Shown: positions 35,734 through 50,253, numbered from the stretch's first letter. The stretch is 64,000 bases of DNA from Streptomyces aureus (GCF_000725495.1 NZ_JNZD01000027.1:62001-126000), one strand, 5' to 3'. The notes: generated from the sequence alone by a model not told the origin. Numbers and translations: made by a program.

Positions 35734-35814
35734 GGACCCCTACAAAGGGGTGAGGGACCCGGCGGCCACCGGCTGTGTGAGCCCTAATCCTGATCTTGCA
35801 GAAGGTGTCCAACC

Positions 35815-36819
35815 ATGACAGTCGCCATCGACCGTGCGACCGGCAGGCGCAGCGGTGACCGAGCACCGCGCCCCGGCCGGATGCAGCGTCTCAAGCACTC
35901 GTACCAGAAGTACTGGTACGCGTACGCGATGATCGCCCCGGTCGTCGTCGTACTCGGCGGATTGGTTCTCTATCCCCTGGTACGGGGCTTCTATCTGACG
36001 TTCACGGACGCCAACAGCCTCAACTCGGCCCGCACGATCGGCGTCAACCACATCGACGCCACCTACAAGTTCATCGGCCTGGACAACTACAAGGACATCC
36101 TGTGGGGTCCGACGTCGTACGACCGCTTCTGGTCGCACTTCATCTGGACCATCGCCTGGACCGTCATCTGTGTCGCCCTGCACTACTGCGTCGGCCTGGG
36201 CCTCGCCCTGCTGCTCAACCAGAAGCTGCGCGGCCGCACGTTCTACCGGCTGATCCTGGTGCTGCCCTGGGCCGTGCCCACCTTCGTCACCGTCTTCGGC
36301 TGGCGTTTCATGCTCGCCGACGGCGGGATCATCGACTCCATGCTCCACGCGGTGCACCTGCCGTCTCCGGCCTGGCTGGAGGACACCTTCTGGCAGCGCT
36401 TCGCCGCCATCATGGTCAACACCTGGTGCGGTGTGCCGTTCATGATGGTCTCGCTCCTCGGCGGACTGCAGTCCATCGACGCCACGCTGTACGAGGCCGC
36501 AGAGATGGACGGCGCGAACAAGTGGCAGCAGTTCCGCTTCGTGACCCTGCCGGGTCTCAGGTCGGTCAGCTCCACCGTCGTGCTCCTCGGCATCATCTGG
36601 ACCTTCAACCAGTTCGCCGTGATCTTCCTGCTCTTCGGCAGCACCGCCCCCGACGCGCAGATCCTCGTCACCTGGGCCTACTACCTCGGCTTCGGACAGC
36701 AGCCGCGTGACTTCGCCCAGTCGGCGGCCTACGGCATGCTGCTGCTGGCCATCCTGATCGTGTTCACCTCCTTCTACCGCCGCTGGCTGAACCGCAACGA
36801 CCAGCAGCTCGCGATCTGA
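35815..36819 (+). CDS. malF: Maltodextrin ABC transporter permease MalF
   Basis: 334-residue permease with about six transmembrane helices and the EAA loop EAAEMDGANKWQQFRFVTLP that contacts the ATPase. It lacks the large periplasmic loop of the Escherichia coli protein, as is usual in Gram-positive bacteria. It pairs with MalG, whose gene starts 13 bases downstream. No ATPase gene is in the operon; in Streptomyces the shared ATPase MsiK is encoded elsewhere. The ribosome site GAAGG is about 9 bases from the ATG. A hairpin in the 132-base malE-malF gap may lower its expression relative to malE. Confidence 0.94.
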   Translation: MTVAIDRATGRRSGDRAPRPGRMQRLKHSYQKYWYAYAMIAPVVVVLGGLVLYPLVRGFYLTFTDANSLNSARTIGVNHIDATYKFIGLDNYKDILWGPTSYDRFWSHFIWTIAWTVICVALHYCVGLGLALLLNQKLRGRTFYRLILVLPWAVPTFVTVFGWRFMLADGGIIDSMLHAVHLPSPAWLEDTFWQRFAAIMVNTWCGVPFMMVSLLGGLQSIDATLYEAAEMDGANKWQQFRFVTLPGLRSVSSTVVLLGIIWTFNQFAVIFLLFGSTAPDAQILVTWAYYLGFGQQPRDFAQSAAYGMLLLAILIVFTSFYRRWLNRNDQQLAI

Positions 36820-36832
36820 GGCAGGAGTCTCC

Positions 36833-37741
36833 ATGAGTACCACCACACTTCAGACGCCTCCGGCCGACCAGGCCACCAGGACCGACGCGTCGCCCCGTCC
36901 GGCCCGCGGGCGCGGCCGGCGCAGCCTCGCCGGCTCGCTCGCCTCCCACGGCATCCTGATCGTGGCCAGCCTGGTCGCGCTGTTCCCGATCGCGTGGCTC
37001 GTCTTCCTCTCGCTCGGACCGGGCGAGGACGACTATCTGCACCCCGGACGCATCTGGCACACGATGACGTTCGGCAACTACTCCTTCGTGCTCCAGCACA
37101 CGAACTTCTTCGAGTGGATGAAGAGTTCGCTGATCGTGTCGCTCGGCACCACGGTCATCGGAGTGATGGTCGCGGCCACCACCGGCTACGCGGTCTCGCG
37201 CATGCGCTTCCCCGGCTACAAGAAGTTCATGTGGGTCCTGCTGGTCACCCAGATGTTCCCGATCGCCGTGCTGATCGTGCCGATGTACCAGATCCTCTCG
37301 GACCTGCAGCTCATCGACTCCTACTTCGGCCTGATCCTCGTCTACTGCTCGACGGCGGTGCCCTACAGCGCGTGGCTGCTCAAGGGCTACTTCGACACCA
37401 TCCCGTTCGAGATCGACGAGGCCGGCCGGGTGGACGGACTGAGCCCCTTCGGCACCTTCTTCCGGCTGATCCTTCCGCTGGCCAAGCCCGGCCTCGCGGT
37501 CGCCGCCTTCTACAACTTCATCACCGCGTTCGGTGAGGTCGCCTTCGCCTCGACGTTCATGCTGGACGACTCGAAGTACACCTTCGCCGTCGGACTCCAG
37601 AGCTTCGTCAGCGAGCACGACGCGCAGCGCAATCTCATGGCGGCCACCGCCGTGCTGGTCGCGATACCCGTCTCCGCGTTCTTCTACCTCGTGCAGAAGA
37701 ACCTGGTGACCGGACTCACCGCGGGCGGCACGAAGGGCTGA
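36833..37741 (+). CDS. malG: Maltodextrin ABC transporter permease MalG
   Basis: 302-residue permease with six hydrophobic segments and the EAA-type loop IDEAGRVDGLSPFGTFFRLILP (shown by its core EAGRVDGLSPFG). It forms the membrane channel with MalF. A clear AGGAG site lies before the ATG, and the 13-base gap to malF supports co-transcription. The N-terminal 30 residues are a Thr/Pro/Arg-rich cytoplasmic tail, common in actinobacterial permeases. A 12-bp hairpin follows the gene before aglA. Confidence 0.94.
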   Translation: MSTTTLQTPPADQATRTDASPRPARGRGRRSLAGSLASHGILIVASLVALFPIAWLVFLSLGPGEDDYLHPGRIWHTMTFGNYSFVLQHTNFFEWMKSSLIVSLGTTVIGVMVAATTGYAVSRMRFPGYKKFMWVLLVTQMFPIAVLIVPMYQILSDLQLIDSYFGLILVYCSTAVPYSAWLLKGYFDTIPFEIDEAGRVDGLSPFGTFFRLILPLAKPGLAVAAFYNFITAFGEVAFASTFMLDDSKYTFAVGLQSFVSEHDAQRNLMAATAVLVAIPVSAFFYLVQKNLVTGLTAGGTKG

Positions 37742-37794
37742 TCCGCGAGGACGCCCCCGAACGCCCCAAGCTCCCGTGCGCTCGTCGCGCGGGT

Positions 37795-37838
37795 GGCGGC
37801 CGCGGTGCCCATCCGACCCCGCCAGTACCGCGGCCGCC
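37795..37838 (+). terminator. Hairpin between malG and aglA
   Basis: GGCGGCCGCGGT (37795-37806) pairs perfectly with ACCGCGGCCGCC (37827-37838) around a 20-base loop. It may end or reduce transcription before aglA, in a 235-base gap, implying either read-through or a separate aglA promoter that I cannot pinpoint. Confidence 0.55.
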
Positions 37839-37976
37839 TCATCTCTCTCCCCCCGCCCCGACGCCTCGTGCCCCGTGCCCCGGCCTCGCGCGAGCAGGGG
37901 ACTGCCCCCACAGCCGATTTCCTCCCCACGTCCGGCCGCACCCGGACGAGGGGACCCTCATCGCATCAAGGACGCC

Positions 37977-39656
37977 ATGAGCCAGCACTCCGCCGACCAG
38001 GCCCCGAACTCCGTTCTCGCCACAGTCGCCGCGCATCGCGACTGGTGGCGCGACGCGGTGATCTACCAGGTCTATCCGCGCAGCTTCGCCGACAGCAACG
38101 GCGACGGCATGGGCGACCTGGAGGGCGTACGCTCCCGACTCCCGTACCTGCGCGACCTCGGCGTGGACGCCGTGTGGCTCAGCCCCTTCTACGCCTCGCC
38201 GCAGGCCGACGCCGGCTACGACGTGGCGGACTACCGGGCCGTCGACCCGATGTTCGGCAACCTGCTGGACGCCGACGCGCTGATCCGCGACGCCCACGGT
38301 CTCGGGCTGCGCGTCATCGTCGACCTCGTGCCCAACCACTCCTCCGACCAGCACGAGTGGTTCAAGCGCGCGCTGCGCGAGGGCCCCGGCTCCTCGCTGC
38401 GCGACCGCTACCACTTCCGTCCCGGCAAGGGCGAGAACGGCGAACTGCCCCCCAACGACTGGGAGTCCATCTTCGGCGGCCCGGCCTGGACCCGGGTCAC
38501 CGAGCCCGACGGCACCGCCGGCGAGTGGTACCTGCACCTGTTCGCGCCCGAGCAGCCCGACTTCAACTGGGAGCACCCGGCCGTCGGCGACGAGTTCCGC
38601 TCGATCCTGCGGTTCTGGCTGGACATGGGCGTCGACGGGTTCCGCATCGACGTGGCGCACGGCATGGTCAAGGCGGAGGGCCTGCCGGACCTCGGCGACC
38701 GCGACCAGCTGAAACTGCTGGGCAACGATGTCATGCCGTTCTTCGACCAGGACGGTGTGCACGAGATCTACCGGCAGTGGCGCACGATCCTCGACGAGTA
38801 CTCCGGCGAGCGCATCTTCGTCGCCGAGGCGTGGACGCCCACCGTCGAGCGCACCGCCAACTACGTGCGCCCCGACGAGCTGCACCAGGCCTTCAACTTC
38901 CAGTACCTGGGCTCCCACTGGGACGCCGAGGAGCTGCGCGCGGTGGTCGACCGCACGCTCGACGCGATGCGCCCGGTCGGCGCCCCCTCCACCTGGGTGC
39001 TGTCCAACCACGACGTGACCCGGCACGCCACCCGCTTCGCCAACGAGGCCGGCCTCGGCACCCAGATCCGCACCGCGGGCGACCGTGAGCTCGGACTGCG
39101 CCGGGCCCGCGCGGCCAGCCTGCTGATGCTGGCGCTGCCCGGCTCCGCCTACGTCTACCAGGGCGAGGAGCTCGGCCTGCCCGACGTCGTCGACCTGCCG
39201 GACGAGGTGCGCCAGGACCCGGCCTACTTCCGCGGTGCCGGACAGGACGGCTTCCGCGACGGCTGCCGGGTGCCGATCCCGTGGACCCGTACCGGCTCGT
39301 CGTACGGCTTCGGCGACGGGGGCAGCTGGCTCCCGCAGCCCGCCGAGTGGGCCGAGCTGAGCGTCGAGGCGCAGACCGGGGTGGCGGGTTCCACCCTGGA
39401 GCTGTACCGCGAGGCGCTCGCGGTCCGGCGGGAGCGCGCCGACCTCGGCGCGGGCGACGCCGTCACCTGGCTGCCCGCCCCCGAGGGTGTCCTCGCCTTC
39501 CGCCGCGGCGACTTCGTGTGCACCGCGAACACCGGCTCGAAGGCCGTGACCGTCCCGGCGTACGGGCGGGTGCTCGTCGCCAGCGGCGAGGTGACCCCGG
39601 CGCAGGACGGCAAGGCCCAGCTGCCCGCCGACACCACGGTGTGGTGGGCCGTCTGA
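37977..39656 (+). CDS. aglA: Intracellular alpha-glucosidase of the maltose operon (GH13)
   Basis: 559-residue GH13 enzyme without a signal peptide; it hydrolyses imported maltose and maltodextrins to glucose. Conserved regions are AVIYQVYPRSFADSNGDG, VDLVPNHSSDQH, the nucleophile Asp in GFRIDVAHG, the acid/base Glu in FVAEAW and the stabilising Asp in SNHDVTRH. These fit the oligo-1,6-glucosidase/alpha-glucosidase group (GH13_30-like) and the known aglA downstream of malEFG in Streptomyces. The ATG at 37977 has AAGGA 4 bases before it. Its stop codon starts a short 16-base tandem repeat followed by a strong terminator. Confidence 0.93.
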   Translation: MSQHSADQAPNSVLATVAAHRDWWRDAVIYQVYPRSFADSNGDGMGDLEGVRSRLPYLRDLGVDAVWLSPFYASPQADAGYDVADYRAVDPMFGNLLDADALIRDAHGLGLRVIVDLVPNHSSDQHEWFKRALREGPGSSLRDRYHFRPGKGENGELPPNDWESIFGGPAWTRVTEPDGTAGEWYLHLFAPEQPDFNWEHPAVGDEFRSILRFWLDMGVDGFRIDVAHGMVKAEGLPDLGDRDQLKLLGNDVMPFFDQDGVHEIYRQWRTILDEYSGERIFVAEAWTPTVERTANYVRPDELHQAFNFQYLGSHWDAEELRAVVDRTLDAMRPVGAPSTWVLSNHDVTRHATRFANEAGLGTQIRTAGDRELGLRRARAASLLMLALPGSAYVYQGEELGLPDVVDLPDEVRQDPAYFRGAGQDGFRDGCRVPIPWTRTGSSYGFGDGGSWLPQPAEWAELSVEAQTGVAGSTLELYREALAVRRERADLGAGDAVTWLPAPEGVLAFRRGDFVCTANTGSKAVTVPAYGRVLVASGEVTPAQDGKAQLPADTTVWWAV

Positions 39657-39700
39657 CCCACGCGTGACCTGACCCGCGCGTGAGACGACCCGCGCGGAAG
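39652..39700 (+). repeat. Three 16-base units starting at the aglA stop codon
   Basis: TCTGACCCACGCGTGA, CCTGACCCGCGCGTGA and GACGACCCGCGCGGAA follow one another from about 39652. The first contains the aglA stop codon (39654-39656). TGA recurs at 39665, 39670 and 39681, so stops fall in more than one frame. The third unit runs into the left arm of the terminator. Confidence 0.75.
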
Positions 39701-39750
39701 CGGTGTTCCGGTCCTGACCACCGGAGCGCCGCTTCCGCGCGGGCCTTTTT
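39689..39750 (+). terminator. Strong terminator after aglA, with T-run
   Basis: CCCGCGCGGAAGCGG (39689-39703) pairs perfectly with 39729-39743 across a 25-base loop that itself folds (TCCGG with CCGGA). CCTTTTT follows. It separates aglA from the convergent amylase gene and can act in both directions. Confidence 0.88.
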
Positions 39751-39769
39751 CGTTTCCCGGGCCCCTACC

Positions 39770-41821
39770 TCACTTCCAGGTGTCGCTCACGGAGTACCCC
39801 GCGCCCGAGCCCGTCGAGTAGGAGCGGTTGTCGCCGGACTCCCAGGTCACCGCGCCCGAGGCGTCCTTCTTGATGTACTTGTACGTGAAGGACGTGGACT
39901 TGGGCACGATCGCCGGCCGGCCCCAGTACGGGTACGAGGCCGCGGACAGCGGGATCGCGTCGGCGGTGTTCCAGGAGCCGAGCGCGGGGATCGAACCGAC
40001 CACGTACACGTTGGTGCCGTAGACGGTGGTCGCGGTCACCCCGAAGGTCAGGTCCGTGGCGTCGGCGTCGGCCACGTTCCAGGAGTTCTGCAGGGTCACC
40101 GCCGCCGTGCCGGTGGTCAGTGTCCGGTTGGCGTTGGACTCCCAGGTGACGTTCCCCGAGGAGTCCTTCTTGATGTACTTGTACGTGATCGTGCTGTTCG
40201 CCGGGACCGACACGTCGGTCTTCCAGACCGGGTAGCCGGACGAGGACAGCTTCACCGCGCTCGCCGTGTTCCAGCCGCCCAGCGCGGCGGCGGAGCCGAC
40301 CACGTAGACGTCCGTGCCGGAGGTGGTCGACGCGTACTCGCCGAAGGTCGCCGTGACCGTGCCGGTGCCAGGTTCGGTGCCGCCCCCACCGCAGTCGACG
40401 GTGCAGACGTAGTCCGGGTCGTAGAACGCGATCGCGCTCTTGGCGGGCACGGTCAGGGAGGCCCGGCCGCCGGAGACGGTGACCGAGGTGGCGCCGCCGT
40501 CGATGACGTTCGGGTAGGTGCCGTCCGCGAGACCGGTCGTGTAGGTGGAGGTGTTCGCGGCCGAGCTGTTGTTGATGGCCACGAAGCCGGCACCGCCCCG
40601 GCCGAAGCCGATCACGTTGGACGCGGGGGACTGCCAGTTGGCGACGGAGTACCCGGCGGCCGCGTTGTGCCAGCCGATCATGCCGGAGACCGCGGTGTCG
40701 CGGTCCAGGCAGTACCAGCCCGAGGAGCAGTTCGTGTCGGTGACGAAACCGCTTCCCGAGTTCGGCGGGGCCTGGTCGCTCTGGCTGAAGGTCCATCCGG
40801 CGTACACCGACGGCCGGCCGTAGCCGCGCGCCAGCTGGTACACGTTGGCGAGCACGGCGGTGGCGCCGTCCTTGTAGCTGAGCGAGTAGCCGTTGCGCTC
40901 GGTGTCGTGGTTGGTGACCATGGTGGTGGAGTGCGCCTCGGAGACCAGTCCCCAACTGCTGCCGAAGCTCGACAGGTTGGCGATGTCGCCCTGGAACTGC
41001 GACTTGATCTGGGAGGCGAAGGCGAAGTCGAGGACGTCACCGCTGCCGTAGTACTCGTCGACCGAGGGCGGGGTGCCGGGGTACACCTCCTGGGTGATGT
41101 AGGGCGCCGAGCCCGAGGTCGTGGTGTGCAGTCCGGCGACGATGGCGTTCATGTCGGCGGCCTCGATGTGCTTGGCCGCGTCGACCCGGAAGCCGTCGAC
41201 GCCCAGGTCGATCTGGGCGTTCAGGAATCCGGTGATCCTCGAGCGGACGTTGCTCTCGGCGGTGTCCAGGTCGGGCATGCCGAGCAGTTCGCAGTGCTGG
41301 ACCTGGTAGCGGTTGGTCCAGTCGGTGATGGTCGTCGTGCAGTCGTCGCTGTCGGCCGGGTCGTAGTCCGGGGTGTCGTACTTGTTCGTGACGACCGTGC
41401 CGTTGTAGCCCGTGCCGGTCTGCCCGGCGGTGTGGTTGATCACCGCGTCGGTGTAGACCTTGATCCCGGCCGCGTGACACGTGTCGACCATGGCCTTGAA
41501 GCCGGCCGCCGTGCCGAAACGGCTGTTCAGGTTGTACGAGTACGGCTGGTAGACGTCCCACCAGTAGTAGTTCGCCTGCTTCAACGACTCGGCGGGCGGG
41601 GCCACTTGGACGGCCCCGTAGCCGGCCGGGTCGAGCACGTTCGTACACTCTGACGCGACCGACTTCCAGTTCCACTCCCACAGGTTGGCGATCACATCAC
41701 CGTTGGGGACGCCGGTGTCCGTGACCGCCGCCGCCTGCTGGGCGGGCAGCGCGGCGAGCCCGCCCAGCGTCAGCAGGGCGGTCGCCAGCAGCCGGGGAAC
41801 GCTTCTTCGTCCTAATGCCAT
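39770..41821 (-). CDS. Secreted alpha-amylase with two CBM20 starch-binding domains
   Basis: 683 residues. The signal peptide spans about residues 1-32 (RRSVPRLL, core, AAA-VT). The GH13_32-type catalytic domain has the nucleophile Asp in GFRVDAAKH, acid/base Glu in ITQEVYPG and Asp in [10 protein letters not shown]. After the C domain and a linker GGGGTEPGTG come two similar CBM20 modules, each with VYVVGSxxALGxWNTA and YKYIKKDxSGxVTWES, about 100 residues apart. CBM20 modules let the enzyme bind raw starch. ATG 41821 is the start giving a signal peptide; the ribosome site AGGAG is 12 bases away. It is divergent from a second amylase gene. Confidence 0.94.
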   Translation of the reverse strand: MALGRRSVPRLLATALLTLGGLAALPAQQAAAVTDTGVPNGDVIANLWEWNWKSVASECTNVLDPAGYGAVQVAPPAESLKQANYYWWDVYQPYSYNLNSRFGTAAGFKAMVDTCHAAGIKVYTDAVINHTAGQTGTGYNGTVVTNKYDTPDYDPADSDDCTTTITDWTNRYQVQHCELLGMPDLDTAESNVRSRITGFLNAQIDLGVDGFRVDAAKHIEAADMNAIVAGLHTTTSGSAPYITQEVYPGTPPSVDEYYGSGDVLDFAFASQIKSQFQGDIANLSSFGSSWGLVSEAHSTTMVTNHDTERNGYSLSYKDGATAVLANVYQLARGYGRPSVYAGWTFSQSDQAPPNSGSGFVTDTNCSSGWYCLDRDTAVSGMIGWHNAAAGYSVANWQSPASNVIGFGRGGAGFVAINNSSAANTSTYTTGLADGTYPNVIDGGATSVTVSGGRASLTVPAKSAIAFYDPDYVCTVDCGGGGTEPGTGTVTATFGEYASTTSGTDVYVVGSAAALGGWNTASAVKLSSSGYPVWKTDVSVPANSTITYKYIKKDSSGNVTWESNANRTLTTGTAAVTLQNSWNVADADATDLTFGVTATTVYGTNVYVVGSIPALGSWNTADAIPLSAASYPYWGRPAIVPKSTSFTYKYIKKDASGAVTWESGDNRSYSTGSGAGYSVSDTWK

Positions 41822-41944
41822 CGGGGGTGCGGCTCCTCTCCGGATCGGGTCGGCGCGGCCGCGGGGGTGCGGAGCCGACCCGTGTGGAGCGTGGGGCTCC
41901 CCAAGAGGGCGCGTCAATAAGGAAGTTGAAAGTTCTTTCGACAT

Positions 41945-41966
41945 CTTGCTGAAACATGATTGCAAG
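41945..41966. promoter_or_regulatory. MalR-type inverted repeat between the divergent amylase genes
   Basis: CTTGC (41945-41949) and GCAAG (41962-41966) form an inverted repeat with a 12-base spacer in the 197-base AT-richer gap between the two amylase starts. The shorter palindrome GAAAG-TT-CTTTC lies at 41928-41939. The word pair matches those upstream of malE and of the pullulanase; the longer spacer makes this the weakest of the three. Confidence 0.45.
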
Positions 41967-42018
41967 CGGTACGTTCCGATCCCCCCACCCGCACGACGTA
42001 GTGCAGGAGTACACACAC

Positions 42019-43401
42019 ATGGCTAGGAAGACGCTTGCCGCCTCGTTCGCCCTCGTGGCGGGCCTGGCGGTCTCGGTGACCGTTCCCCCTGGTACGGCGG
42101 CGGCCTCGCCGCCCGGCACCAAGGACGTCACCGCCGTCCTGTTCGAGTGGAAGTTCGACTCGGTCGCCAAGGAATGCACCAACACGCTGGGCCCCGCCGG
42201 GTACGGCTACGTCCAGGTCTCCCCGCCCGCCGAGCACATACAGGGCTCGCAGTGGTGGACCTCGTACCAGCCCGTGAGCTACAAGATCGCCGGTCGGCTC
42301 GGTGACGCCACCGCCTTCAAGAACATGGTCAGCACCTGCCACGCGGCCGGTGTGAAGGTTGTGGCGGACACGGTCATCAACCACATGGCCGCCGGTTCCG
42401 GCACCGGAACGGGCGGATCGTCGTACACGAAGTACAACTACCCGGGCCTCTACTCGTCCGCCGACATGGACGACTGCACCTCCACCATCAGCGACTACAC
42501 CAACCGCGCCAACGTCCAGAACTGCGAACTCGTCGGGCTCGCCGACCTGGACACCGGCGAGGAGTACGTCCGCAAGACGATCGCCGGCTACATGAACACC
42601 CTGCTCGGCTACGGCGTCGACGGCTTCCGCATCGACGCGGCCAAGCACATGCCGGCCGCCGACCTCGCCAACATCAAGTCCCGGCTGAGCAACCCGTCCG
42701 TCTACTGGAAGCAGGAGGCCATCTACGGCGCCGGCGAGGCCGTCCAGCCCACCGAGTACACCGGCAACGGCGACGTCCAGGAGTTCCGCTACGCCTACGA
42801 CCTCAAGCGGGTCTTCAACAACGAGAACCTCGCCTACCTGAAGAACTACGGCGAGGGCTGGGGCTACATGAGCAGCTCGGTCGCGGCGGTCTTCGTCGAC
42901 AACCACGACACCGAGCGCAACGGCTCGACGCTCAACTACAAGGACGGGGCGAACTACACCCTCGCCAACGTCTTCATGCTGGCGTACCCCTACGGCGCCC
43001 CCGACATCAACTCCGGCTACGAATGGTCGGACGCGGACGCCGGACCGCCCAACGGCGGTACCGTCAACGCCTGTTGGCAGGACGGCTGGAAGTGTCAGCA
43101 CGCCTGGCCGGAGATCAAGTCGATGGTCGCCTTCCGTAACGCCACCCGAGGACAAGCGCTTTCCAACTGGTGGGACGACGGAAACGACGCCATCGCGTTC
43201 GGGCGGGGCAGCAAGGGCTTCGTGGCCATCAACCACGAGACCTCGTCGCTGACGCGGACGTACAGCACCTCCCTCGCCGCGGGGACGTACTGCAACGTCC
43301 AGAACAACACGAGCATCACCGTGAACGGTTCGGGCCAGTTCACGGCGACGCTGGGCGCCAACACGGCCCTCGCGATCTATGCGGGCAAGTCCAGCTGCTG
43401 A
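42019..43401 (+). CDS. Secreted alpha-amylase, single catalytic unit (GH13_32)
   Basis: 460 residues. The signal peptide covers about residues 1-29 (MARKTL, core, AAA-SPP). The GH13 catalytic core resembles the classical Streptomyces alpha-amylases: [25 protein letters not shown], nucleophile Asp in GFRIDAAKH, Glu in YWKQEAIYG and Asp in [12 protein letters not shown]-terminal beta domain ends in AIYAGKSSC. There is no starch-binding module, unlike its divergent neighbour, so it probably acts on soluble starch. GGAG is about 10 bases before the ATG. The pullulanase gene follows on the same strand with its own operator and promoter. Confidence 0.94.
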   Translation: MARKTLAASFALVAGLAVSVTVPPGTAAASPPGTKDVTAVLFEWKFDSVAKECTNTLGPAGYGYVQVSPPAEHIQGSQWWTSYQPVSYKIAGRLGDATAFKNMVSTCHAAGVKVVADTVINHMAAGSGTGTGGSSYTKYNYPGLYSSADMDDCTSTISDYTNRANVQNCELVGLADLDTGEEYVRKTIAGYMNTLLGYGVDGFRIDAAKHMPAADLANIKSRLSNPSVYWKQEAIYGAGEAVQPTEYTGNGDVQEFRYAYDLKRVFNNENLAYLKNYGEGWGYMSSSVAAVFVDNHDTERNGSTLNYKDGANYTLANVFMLAYPYGAPDINSGYEWSDADAGPPNGGTVNACWQDGWKCQHAWPEIKSMVAFRNATRGQALSNWWDDGNDAIAFGRGSKGFVAINHETSSLTRTYSTSLAAGTYCNVQNNTSITVNGSGQFTATLGANTALAIYAGKSSC

Positions 43402-43417
43402 AAACCCTTTCCGCACG

Positions 43418-43458
43418 TTGCAAGACTCTTGCTGTAAACCTTGCGTGAGCGATACGGT
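43418..43458 (+). promoter_or_regulatory. Pullulanase promoter with overlapping MalR-type palindrome
   Basis: GCAAGA-C-TCTTGC (43420-43432) is a perfect inverted repeat. TTGCTG (43429-43434) and TACGGT (43453-43458), 18 bases apart, form a likely -35/-10 pair, so the palindrome covers the -35. The word TTGCAAGACTCTTGC closely resembles CTTGCAGAGTCTTGCA before malE. Repression by MalR is inferred. Confidence 0.65.
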
Positions 43459-43539
43459 CACGCGGGCGTTCGGCATCGTGGCCGAAACGCTGCGCGGGGT
43501 CGGACCCGAGTACGCCGTAATCGCTAGGAGTTCACGACT

Positions 43540-48940
<5,401 letters not shown>

Positions 48941-48945
<5 letters not shown>

Positions 48946-48979
48946 CCACGGCCTGAACCCGTGACGGAGTCCTGACCCG
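48941..48979 (+). repeat. Two 19-base units starting at the pullulanase stop codon
   Basis: CCCGTGACCACGGCCTGAA and CCCGTGACGGAGTCCTGAC are adjacent. The first contains the stop codon TGA (48943-48945), and each unit holds two TGA words. It precedes the terminator directly. Confidence 0.65.
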
Positions 48980-49034
48980 GCGGGGGCGGCTCCGGAACAC
49001 CCGAGCACGAGGGGTGTCCGGAGCCGCCCCCGCC
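48979..49034 (+). terminator. Very long terminator hairpin after the pullulanase gene
   Basis: The arm from 48979 (GGCGGGGGCGGCTCCGGAAC onward to 49002) pairs over about 23 bases with 49012-49034, with one bulged A and an 8 to 9 base loop. Confidence 0.88.
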
Positions 49035-49130
49035 TTCCGTTCCCGAGGGGTGGGACGTCCGCCCGCACACACCCGCCGCCCCGCCGGGCGGCGGTTAGGG
49101 TGACCGGAGACCCCCGGAACAGGAGCACCC

Positions 49131-49493
49131 ATGCCGCAGATCACCGTCGAGTACTCCCCGGCGCTCGACCACGTCGACTGGCGGGCGTTCGCGCTCGCGC
49201 TGCACCCCGTGGTCGTCGAGACGGCCGCCGCCCGGCTGGAGGCGTGCAAGACGCGCACCCTGCGGACCACGGACGAGGTCGTGGGCGACGTGGTGGGAGG
49301 CGACAGGGGCCCGGCCGTCGTGAACGTCACGCTCGCGCTGCTCGCGGGCCGCAGCGAGGAGACCAGGGCGAAGCTGTCCGAGGCCACGCTGGAACTGCTG
49401 CGCAAGCACATCGAACCCGTCGACGGCGTCACGCTGCACGTCTCGGCCGAGGTGCGCGACCTCGACCCGTCCTACCGGAAGTTCGAGGAGTAG
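49131..49493 (+). CDS. 5-carboxymethyl-2-hydroxymuconate isomerase-like protein
   Basis: 120-residue protein of the CHMI family of the tautomerase superfamily. It begins MPQITVEYS; after Met removal the N-terminal Pro would be the catalytic base. The family isomerises an intermediate of homoprotocatechuate breakdown, but no other genes of that pathway are near, so the true substrate is open. AGGAG precedes the ATG. It stands alone between the pullulanase terminator and a convergent TetR gene. Confidence 0.82.
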   Translation: MPQITVEYSPALDHVDWRAFALALHPVVVETAAARLEACKTRTLRTTDEVVGDVVGGDRGPAVVNVTLALLAGRSEETRAKLSEATLELLRKHIEPVDGVTLHVSAEVRDLDPSYRKFEE

Positions 49494-49494
49494 C

Positions 49495-49570
49495 GGGCGC
49501 GGTCCACGGCCCGGCCGGCGGAGCGGTCCACGCCCCCGGCGGCGAAGCGGTCTACGCCGTCGGCGGCTCG
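49495..49570. repeat. Three degenerate 24-base units at the 3' end of the TetR gene
   Basis: On the minus strand GCCGACGGCGTAGACCGCTT, GCCGCCGGGGGCGTGGACCG and GCCGGCCGGGCCGTGGACCG mark three successive copies. The first holds the stop codon TAG (complement of 49552-49554) of the TetR gene. They fill the gap to the convergent isomerase gene. Confidence 0.6.
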
Positions 49571-50253
49571 GCGAGGGCGAGCAGCCGGACGACGAGGTCG
49601 GTGAACGGCCCGTCGCCCGGTTCGCCCCGAAGTCCCTTGCGCAGCAGGTCGGCGACCTCCGGGTCGTAGGCGGCGGCCACGGCCGACAGGGCCGCGAAGT
49701 CGTGCACGAGCTGCACCTCGAGCTCGGCGCGCGGGATGCGTCGTCCGTCCAGCCAGATCAGCGCGGTCGACTCGACGAGCGAGATCCAGGACCGGATCAC
49801 CAGCTCGAGCCGGGCGGGCGGCTCCTCGACGTCGAGATGCGACAGTATCCGGAGGTAGGCCGCCTGCCGCACGCCGTCCACGAGCGCGTTGGTGGTGGAC
49901 GAGCCGACGGCCGGGCCGCCCCGCATCAACGCGGCGAAGCCGGGCCCGTGGTCGTCCACGAAGTCGAAGAACCGGCGCATCACACGCAGCAGCCGGGCGC
50001 CCAGGGGCCCCTCCCGGGGCTCCACGAACCGTCCGGCGAGGTCGTCGGAGGCGCGCTGCAACGCGGCTTCGTACAGGCTGAGTTTGCCCGGGAAGTAGTG
50101 GTACACCAACGGGCGCGAGATGCCCGCGGCCGAGGCTATCTCGTCGATGGAGACCTCGTCGGGCGAGCGTCGGCTGAACAGTTCCAGGGCGACGCCGATG
50201 AGCTGCTGCCGTCGCTCCTCGACACCCATCCTGCGGCGTACCCCGGTTGTCAT
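49552..50253 (-). CDS. TetR-family regulator of the diiron-reductase operon
   Basis: 233 residues. The helix-turn-helix VSIDEIASAAGISRPLVYHYF lies near residues 34-54, with a helical ligand domain behind it. It lies 57 bases downstream of the ferredoxin-type reductase gene on the same strand, so it probably closes a three-gene operon with the reductase and the diiron protein and controls it. AAGGTG precedes the ATG at 50253. Regulators of this group near lipid-oxidation genes often sense acyl-CoA, but the effector here is unknown. Confidence 0.85.
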   Translation of the reverse strand: MTTGVRRRMGVEERRQQLIGVALELFSRRSPDEVSIDEIASAAGISRPLVYHYFPGKLSLYEAALQRASDDLAGRFVEPREGPLGARLLRVMRRFFDFVDDHGPGFAALMRGGPAVGSSTTNALVDGVRQAAYLRILSHLDVEEPPARLELVIRSWISLVESTALIWLDGRRIPRAELEVQLVHDFAALSAVAAAYDPEVADLLRKGLRGEPGDGPFTDLVVRLLALAEPPTA

